From Cristatella mucedo (Eukaryota; Bryozoa; Phylactolaemata; Cristatellidae): a stretch of 64,000 nt of DNA. Shown piece after piece: positions 57,424-64,000 of this stretch; position 1 is the stretch's first letter, and the number at the start of each line of letters is the position of its first letter. The notes beneath the pieces are model-generated. The model was not told the origin of the DNA, did no database searches, and worked only from the letters and a program-made list of their open reading frames with translations. The position numbers were made by a program, and so were the translations under genes. The stretch spans positions 591,001 to 655,000 of the forward strand of contig WPIO01000024.1 of NCBI GenBank assembly GCA_009760855.2. The letters are read 5' to 3'.

Positions 57424-59454
57424 GAGGCAGGCGTAGCACCCGGGAAAAAGACAGGACCGCCGCTGGGGTGCTGTACAAAGCATGTCACTGCAACCCTTCG
57501 TCGGCAGTGCAAATTTGGTTGCGGACAACTGCATAAATGCGAAATTAAATAATGGTCATAGAATTCGAGCGAGAAATCGACTAGCGACGGGGGAAGATAG
57601 GGAGGGCTTGACGAGGAGACAGACAGGAAAGAGAGACAAGACGAGAGTTTGGAGAGAGAGAGATGGAAAGAAGAGGGTTGAGAGGGAAAGAACGACAGAC
57701 AGACAACCGGCCGGCAGCCGGAGCGTGAGGAGGCGAGAGACACGCGAAGATGGCACTCCAGAGGAACAAGATGGCTCCACGAGCATCGATCGGCTATACG
57801 AGAGCGTGGGCATTCGCATTGCGGCGTCATTTCCGCAAAACTTTCCGGCCACGTTCCTTGGAGGTAAGTAAGGTAGGCTTAGAGTAGAAAAAAGTCTGCC
57901 TACGTGCCTGCAGCTCTCAGAGGACTGGCGGACAAGTATTCCTCGCTGGGAGGGCTGATTGGGGTAGGCATGACATTGGGCTGTTTACCGCTACAATTGC
58001 GTCGATGTAACCAGCCTGTTGATCAGACGCCGACACCTATACACTATAGGTAAACCTCTCACCGTCGGCAACGTCCACGGCCATGCTGCTACAGCCAGGA
58101 GAATGGGAAGACCGAACCGAGTTGCAGCCCCCCCCCCAGTCGCTGCATGCGATTGGCTGGCCAGGATAAGGTCAAGGTTTCACATCCCGTTCAGACATTC
58201 CTAGGCCCTTACAAACTCTTGCCCCTTGTCAGGTATCAGCTGCCGAGCTTTACGCATATATTTTTAGTTTTGGCATGCATTGTACAGCACCTGGTTTCCA
58301 CGTCAGAGTAATAGAGAGCTTTCTAACCAAGAGTCCGTGAAACCGGAGAGTACGCAACAAGACGAACCAGCCTGAGTCGGCTGAGTCCAGCTTATGAGGC
58401 TAACGAGGAAAGATCCTTCGTGTCGCTGATTCCGCCGCCTTCAAAGGATGGCCATGCCTGTTCAATCTTAAGAGTTTAAGCTGGCGTTTAGTACCAAAGG
58501 CCATAGTCGTGAGCTAATGCCCTAATTTTTTCAATCTCTGTCCTGGTAACGTCGCATCTTGCAGCGCCGTACCCATTATCTCGCCAGCTAGGACACGCTG
58601 GTGTGAGTATCCTAGGATACTCACATGCCTGCCAATCTAATGCTAGAATGGGGCGGTCGCGCAGCTGCGGGAGAAACGATCCGATATGGATGATTATCGT
58701 AAGGCACCCTGCTGTATTAGCATATACCCCCTCCGTTGCCTGCCTTCGACGTCGAGTTTATACAGGACAAAAACTCGTCGTCGTCGTGAGACGTATCTGC
58801 ACTTCGCGAATGTTACACCAAGGCCTTGCTCGATCGATGGCTGCTGTGGCCGTTCTACGTAATTGCTGCGACACGTGTGGTGGTGGTAAATCTAGCGGCT
58901 ATGAGCACGTGCAGCAGTAGTTTCGGCATTTCAAGATTGTAATCATCTTGACTCGATGTCACTTACGCATGAACTAGTTTAGCAGTCATACTCTTATCTA
59001 AGCAGGCAAACGCTTTGGGCAATGTTTCTTAACTCGCCGAGTCGGGCCGACTTGACAGCCGAGGAAATACAGCATATTTAACCCTCCTAGAAAGCGATTA
59101 AGTTCTCCAAGGGTACCAAACAAAACGTGTTAGCTTCGGACGTTCTCAGCATGGCTTGACCTTTCTTCGTCTCCATACAAGCAAAACTTTAGCAGTCGAC
59201 GATACTTTTGATGAGCCGTGCATTAGCAAAAGGCATTGACAGGCCAACCAACGAAACCAAGTGACAAACCCTACGAAACCATGGGCAATGAGACCGATAA
59301 ACAGTCAACTTCTCGTGCGAGAGAGTGAGAGAGAGAGTGGCTCAGTCGGCCACATATGGGTACCAGCCTCTTCCCGCGGAGACTTCCATCGAAGAACGGC
59401 GGACTGAAACGGAGGCTCCAGCTAAACTAGCGGGATTATGGTGGATAATCCCTA
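57424..59454. other. Intergenic with weak L2 traces
   Basis: Possible L2 remnants at 58935-59125 (CATGAACTAGTTTAGCAGTC, then CTCCTAGAAAGCGATTAAGT). A purine-rich 129-codon frame at 57482-57871 is not convincing as a gene. Nothing else recognised. Confidence 0.5.
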
Positions 59455-59830
59455 TTCGCAAGTATGCGATTGTGAGATAGTTTATGACCGAGGTCATATA
59501 AAAAGCCGGCGCCCCGAAATAGGTGGTGGATGGGATTCCAGACTCGGCATTGGCATTGGAGATGATTTGAGCCCCAGGCCATAGAGCCGTTTGTGTACGT
59601 CATAGCAGCCGTTGAACTCCTGTAACCGTCCGCTGCGGTCGAATAGACTTGTCTAAATTATGGATACGGACTTAATACATCAAGATATGAGTGCTCTTTA
59701 TCGCTGCCGCTTTCCTGCTACTACTGGCGAATTTCAGTGCGTCGGTCTCCTACAAGTAGCTAGCCGTGATGCAGGAATCAAGGCGTCACCGGTGTTCGTC
59801 GCGCGTCGTCTAAGACTAGCACCGTTAAGA
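59455..59830 (+). repeat. Unclassified repeat R4, copy B, with TATA-like element
   Basis: Partner of 39345-39735. Contains CATATAAAAAG near 59497, a good TATA box. Could be an LTR or other promoter-bearing element. Confidence 0.55.
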
Positions 59831-62800
59831 GTGCTGTGCTTGCCGCCAACTAGTTCTGACTTGGACGACGTGGAAGCCACACACCGTATTGGCGCGCTTG
59901 CCGGCTCTGCACTACGCGGAGCGAACGTCGTACCCTTAAACGTGCGAAGCAGGCTGACGACTGACCGCTGCTGCCGACGCTACAACAATTCCCGTAGCTT
60001 CTGCAGGTTCTAACGCGCGCGGTTCTCATTATTCACAACTCGCGAATCCCTTACTGCGGCGGGCGCCGAAAGCAGCTGCCGCGCGGCATTGTCGCAGCGA
60101 GCGCTCTCCCGCAGACGAGCACTCGGCGCCTCGGTCTCCAACGTTCCACGACCGCCGGAGCGAAGACCTCTGCGCAGGCGCGTTCGGATGCCGGGGGTGA
60201 GGGGGGCGCCCGGGGCTCCGATAGCTTCGTGCATTCCGCGCGCCGCTCTCGCGAGAGCGGCGCGCGGCTCCAAAAGGGTACGGCCAGCAATTTCGCGCCG
60301 AGCCTACCGCCGCGCTACCCGGGCGCCGCCGAGCGGCGCCGCCAAGCGGCACAGACCGGCGGGGGCGCGGCTCTCCAGTCTCTCCGGGAGCGCGGACGAT
60401 GCCGGGCTCCTCGTCTCTCGGCATCGCAATGTCGGCGCTCACCGCTCTTCTTTCGTTGCGACCGACGACTAGCGCGGCGGCCGGCGCGCGCCGCGAGCTG
60501 CGAGCGTCCGCCCGGTACGGCGCCGCCGCCGCCGCCCGCCCGCCCGCCCTTCAGGCGCCGCGCGCGCCGGCGGCTGAGCTCGACCTACTGCCGGCGTCCC
60601 GCGGCGTCCGCGCGAGCCGGCGCGCGCCAGCGCGCGCTCCGCCCGCCCGTTTGCGGCGCCGGCGACTTTGGCGGCGCCGCAGCGGGGATGCGCCGGCGTT
60701 TCGCGCCGCGTCGCGCTCCGATCGGGCCGCAAAGTCGGGGCGCCGACGGCGGCTCTGGCGCGCTCAAGCGCGCCCGCGTACTCCAGTTACGACCCCAGTC
60801 GCCACCCCTGCGCTTCTCGTTACCGCTCTCGGCTGCGGCGCCCGCGGCCGCAGCTTCCGCCGGCTGCTCGCGTTTGCGAGAGAGTGCGTTTCGAGAGAGT
60901 GCGTTTCGTTGCGAGAGAGTTTCGCGACGGGGCGCCGCCGCCGCCGCCGCTTGCTTTGCGTCCTGCCCGACGCTCCTGGCGTTCTCTGTTGAGAGGATGT
61001 GAGGCTCTCCGGCGCGCCCCTTCCACTCGCCACCTCAGCGGCACGGCGTAGGCGGCAGAGCTTGGACGATGTGCTGTCTGGCGACCTCGAAGCCACAGCG
61101 AAGCGGCGGTGAGCGGCTGTCTATTGCAACGCGGGGGACGACGGGGGACGACGGGGGACGACGGGGGACGACGGGGGACGACGGGGGACGACGGTTGCTG
61201 TGCTCGCGAGCGCCTTGACGGGAAACGCGAAGGGTTACGAACAGTGCGCTGCCAGTGCGCAGGCAACGCGCTGTATATACGAGGGCAGTCCCTGACGACA
61301 GTGCGTGCGCGGGCGGAATCACCCTCGCCGCATATTTCAGCAGCTAGGTCTGATCGAACTCACTTTAGCAGCGCTGCGCCAGCGCCGCTGTCTTGCGCCA
61401 TTATGGCCCAGGGATCCAACGTGCTCGCCTTTGTCGACCCAGGTAAAGGTGAATGCATGTGGTAACCGAGGTCGTGGGCTCGAGCGGCGGCGGTGGCGGC
61501 GACACACGCGAATAAAGAAATAATAATAATAATAAAGATAAAAGTTTTCGTAGCGCGCCACGCAGATGAGCACGCATGTCGATCTTATTTTACTGCACGC
61601 AGACCTTTTCGATCGTGGACTGGCGTTAGGAGCTATTACACGTGGAGAGCTATGGCCATGTCAGGCAGGTTATGGAAGTCTATACTCCTCCTGCGTCCGT
61701 CTTCGCTATGCTACGGATGCGGACTTTTTATATCAGGCACGGGGGTATCACTTAGATACGGCAGTATCACGGGGGTACACTTTCTATATTAGGCACGCTC
61801 CTCTGCATTGCTGCCGCGCTCGGCTGCTGCCGGTGCACGTGCCTGAGTGCATTGGCGCTGCACCTAAAAATCCCACCCGCCGCCGCTCAAAAATTCAGGG
61901 CTCCAGCGGCGTGTCTCGCGTCAGCAATGACTAGCACTGCTACCAGCGTTCGACTCCGCTACGGCGTTTCGGATTGGCGCTGCGCTCTGATCTGCGTGCG
62001 CAAATGCGTCCTCTCGCGGCTGGTCGGCGCGAGCGACGTGGATTTGAATTGGTTCTCGGACGGACGGACGCCACTATCCGCTATAAGAAGTCGATTGACA
62101 GGCTCTGATCTTGGCTGCCTCCTCTCCTCGCTCTCCCTCCGAGGTCCGTCCCGCGCCCCCTAACTCCGAGGCCCGCCGGTCTGCAAGCACGCCTGACGCC
62201 GTGGATTGGACCAAGACGTTGCAGCGGCTTCCGCTTTCGCCAGCAGACGCCTCCGCCAGTCAAGCACGACGCGGCGGAATAGCCGGGTCGCGGTAATCTG
62301 GAATAATAATTCCCTCGCCGGGTCGGGTCGGCCGGCGCTCGCCGAGCGCCGGCCTTCTGGCTCATTAGCGGCGCGCAGTCGGCGGGATGGAGGTACTGTC
62401 CGCGAGCCGCGTCGGCGAACGATGGACGGCGGAAGCGGAGCGGCGACTGCATGAACGCTTCGCCTAGAGCGAGGTGCGCGCACGGACCGCTCTCCGTTAC
62501 CGGGCCGCAGAGCGTGCGGGCCGACGTGCGCTTTCGGCTGCGCTGCCACCCGCTTCGCGGCGGCGGCGCCGAGAGGTGACGTGCAGCTCGCCGCCGCTCG
62601 CAGCGTCACCTACTGCCGCTGCCGCCCTGCGCAGCTGCGTCGCTGCCTCCTCGCCGACTCGGAAGCGAAGGCGCGCTGCCTAGAGGACCCGCTAGCCCGG
62701 CGGCGCTGCGCTGCGCATGCGCAGCGGATCTGCGAACGGCCGCGCGTCGCGCACGAAGCCGAGGAGAACCTCGCCGGACCGTCGTTCGCGATCGCTCGGT

Positions 62801-62844
62801 AGCGGCTCGGCACCGAGTACCGGTTGGGAAGAGACGCAGCTCCG
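59831..62844. promoter_or_regulatory. GC/CpG-rich region upstream of the second Kv gene
   Basis: CpG-rich island(s) at 60010-61050 and 61800-62840. Holds a 10-bp G-rich tandem repeat (61133-61193) and a TATA-like word TATATACG at 61272. Long overlapping frames on both strands are compositional. The Kv promoter probably lies here, but its start site cannot be fixed. Confidence 0.4.
61133..61193. repeat. GGGGGACGAC 10-bp tandem repeat, six units
   Basis: Six exact units of GGGGGACGAC. Four or more G5 runs spaced by 5 nt satisfy the common G-quadruplex pattern. Confidence 0.95.
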
Positions 62845-64000
62845 ATGCCCCGCGAGGCTGTTGGCGCCACGCCGCCGCCGAGAGCGCTGCAGCCACCGCC
62901 GCACGCCGCCGCCGCCTCGGCGGCGTGCGGCGGCGGCGCAGCGCGGGAGAAGCGAGAGCCGAGAGCGGACGGCCCGTGCCGCCTAGCGTCTGACGCGTGC
63001 ACCACGTCCGCCGCCGCAGCCGCCGCCGCCGCTGCTCGCTTGTTCTTTCCAATCGGCGGCGGCGGCCGCTCCGATGAGGAGGAGCCGGGCGCCGAAGCGC
63101 AATGCGGCGTCGATGTCGGCGACTGCGGCGGCTTCGAGCCGGACGCGAGCGGCGCCTGCCGGCAGTGCGGCGGCGGCCTGTGCGGCCGCGTCGTGTTCAA
63201 CGTGAGCGGCCACGCGTTTGAGACTCAGCGGCGCACGCTCGCCCGCTTTCCCGGCACGCTGCTCGGCTCACCGCGTCGCCTGCGGCCGTTCTGGGACGCG
63301 ACGCGCAAGCACTACTACCTCGGCCGGCACCCGGCGACGTTCCAGTGCATCCTGTACTACTATCAGAGCGGCGGTCGGCTATACCGCGATGAGCACGTGC
63401 CCGAGCACGTGTTCATGGCCGAGCTCGACTTCTACGCGCTCGACGCGTCCGCGGTGAGCGCGTTCAAGCTGCGCCACGGCTTCCTGCCGTCGCGCTCGTC
63501 GCCGCCGCCGCCGGCCGAGAGCGGACCTCTGCTCCTCAAGAACCTCTGGCTGGCGCTCGAGTATCCGTCCACGTCGTGGCCGGCCGTCGCCTTCGCCGTG
63601 GCGTCGCTGCTCGTCACGTGCGTGTCGCTGCTGTGCTTCGCGCTCGAGAGCCTACCGCAGTTCGACGAAATGGCGTGCGCGAGAGAGTACACGGTCGTCG
63701 TCGCCGCCGCCGCCGTCGTCGCCGATGCCGCCGAAGGGCGGAACGAGAGCCGCGGCGGCGAAGACTTTGGCGTAGGCCAAGGCGGCCAATGCGGCGTCGG
63801 CGGCGCCGCCGCTGGCGACCTCGGAAGCAGCGTCGACGGAGTCCGGATCGAGATCAGGGAGACGCAGAACTACGCTGGCCCCTTCTTCCTCGTCGAGTGC
63901 TGCTGCGTCGCCTGGTTCGCCTCCGAGGCGCTGCTTCGCTTTGTCGCTTGCGACGGCGACTTCCGCCGCTACTTGCGCAGCGCGACGAACGCGTTCGACC
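62845..64000 (+). CDS. Second Shaker-like voltage-gated potassium channel subunit, 3' part outside window
   Basis: Open frame from a TAG at 62800 through the window end; first ATG 62845, giving 385 codons so far. The start is uncertain, because the N-terminal 110 residues are low-complexity (Ala, Gly, Pro runs and a Cys-rich patch at 87-113). T1 domain about 115-200: RVVFNVSGHAFETQRRTL, FPGTLLG, ILYYYQSGGRLYR. The usual YFFDRNRPSF block is replaced by YYLGRHPATF. S1 about 247-268 (SWPAVAFAVASLLVTC). Long S1-S2 linker about 269-345 with one N-x-S site at 300. S2 about 346-368 (FFLVECCCVAWFASEALLRF) with both acidic S2 positions kept. S3-S6 lie beyond 64000, so channel function cannot be checked. 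Diverges head to head from the Kv gene at 45273-46979 and is only distantly similar to it. Confidence 0.9.
   Translation, partial: MPREAVGATPPPRALQPPPHAAAASAACGGGAAREKREPRADGPCRLASDACTTSAAAAAAAAARLFFPIGGGGRSDEEEPGAEAQCGVDVGDCGGFEPDASGACRQCGGGLCGRVVFNVSGHAFETQRRTLARFPGTLLGSPRRLRPFWDATRKHYYLGRHPATFQCILYYYQSGGRLYRDEHVPEHVFMAELDFYALDASAVSAFKLRHGFLPSRSSPPPPAESGPLLLKNLWLALEYPSTSWPAVAFAVASLLVTCVSLLCFALESLPQFDEMACAREYTVVVAAAAVVADAAEGRNESRGGEDFGVGQGGQCGVGGAAAGDLGSSVDGVRIEIRETQNYAGPFFLVECCCVAWFASEALLRFVACDGDFRRYLRSATNAFD

Noticed and set aside
57482-57871. 129-codon frame ending next to a GGTAAGT-like donor
   Set aside because: The charged Arg/Glu-rich composition follows from a purine-rich tract (GAGAGAGA, GGAAAGAG). 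There is no recognisable domain and no partner exon nearby.
59660-60013. 117-codon frame starting MDTDLIHQD
   Set aside because: It lies mostly in repeat R4, and the R4 copy at 39.5 kb does not preserve the frame.
60010-62800. Frames up to 257 codons in the GC-rich region before the second Kv gene
   Set aside because: Present on both strands at the same places with Arg/Ala-rich composition, and no family resemblance.

Overview
The window comes from an animal genome. The evidence is spliceosomal introns, Shaker-type (Kv1-like) potassium channel genes, L2/CR1-like non-LTR retrotransposons, tRNA-derived SINEs and SPIN-like hAT mini-transposons. The exact lineage cannot be settled from this sequence. 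Two single-exon channel genes close together and the repeat spectrum suggest an invertebrate (flatworm, mollusc, cnidarian or ctenophore are all possible). Genes are sparse, and most of the window is introns and nested mobile-element debris between a few GC-rich islands.

Layout. 1-15.2 kb (minus strand): asparagine synthetase (ASNS), entering from a GC-rich promoter island at 14.4-15.5 kb and leaving the window at position 1. Six coding exons are visible (12529-1149) and the C-terminal exons lie outside. A probable untranslated first exon ends at 15109, and a TGATGAAAT element of the C/EBP-ATF response type lies about 120 bp upstream of its donor. The introns carry microsatellites, SINEs and LINE fragments. 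15.5-38.9 kb: almost pure transposon territory. It includes L2-like LINE copies on both strands, a second LINE family (called F2 here), a Ty3/Gypsy-like element (20.85-26.30 kb, minus) inserted into an L2 copy with a 5-bp target duplication and itself hit by an L2 and a SINE, a 187-bp SPIN-like mini-transposon with a perfect 8-bp duplication, a degenerate CCCTAAA array, and an unclassified repeat with a 152-codon ORF. 39-48.4 kb: GC-rich DNA holding the first Kv gene (46979-45273, minus, one exon, 568 aa). 48.4-59.4 kb: more LINE, SINE and microsatellite DNA, including a perfect 92-bp palindrome. 59.4-64 kb: a second GC-rich island with the second Kv gene (62845 to beyond 64000, plus, one exon so far).

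The two Kv genes diverge head to head about 15.9 kb apart and look like diverged paralogues. Each should make one subunit of a tetrameric voltage-gated K+ channel. The complete one has an S4 voltage sensor that is one R-x-x repeat shorter than Shaker, a Cys next to the selectivity filter, and PIP instead of PVP in S6. ASNS has no evident functional link to them. The mobile elements appear related in function: one SINE family ends in the same hairpin tail as the L2-like LINE and is probably mobilised by it, as mammalian MIR was by L2. Family names S1, S2, F2, R3 and R4 are labels made for this annotation. All family assignments rest on motif recognition, without database searches.
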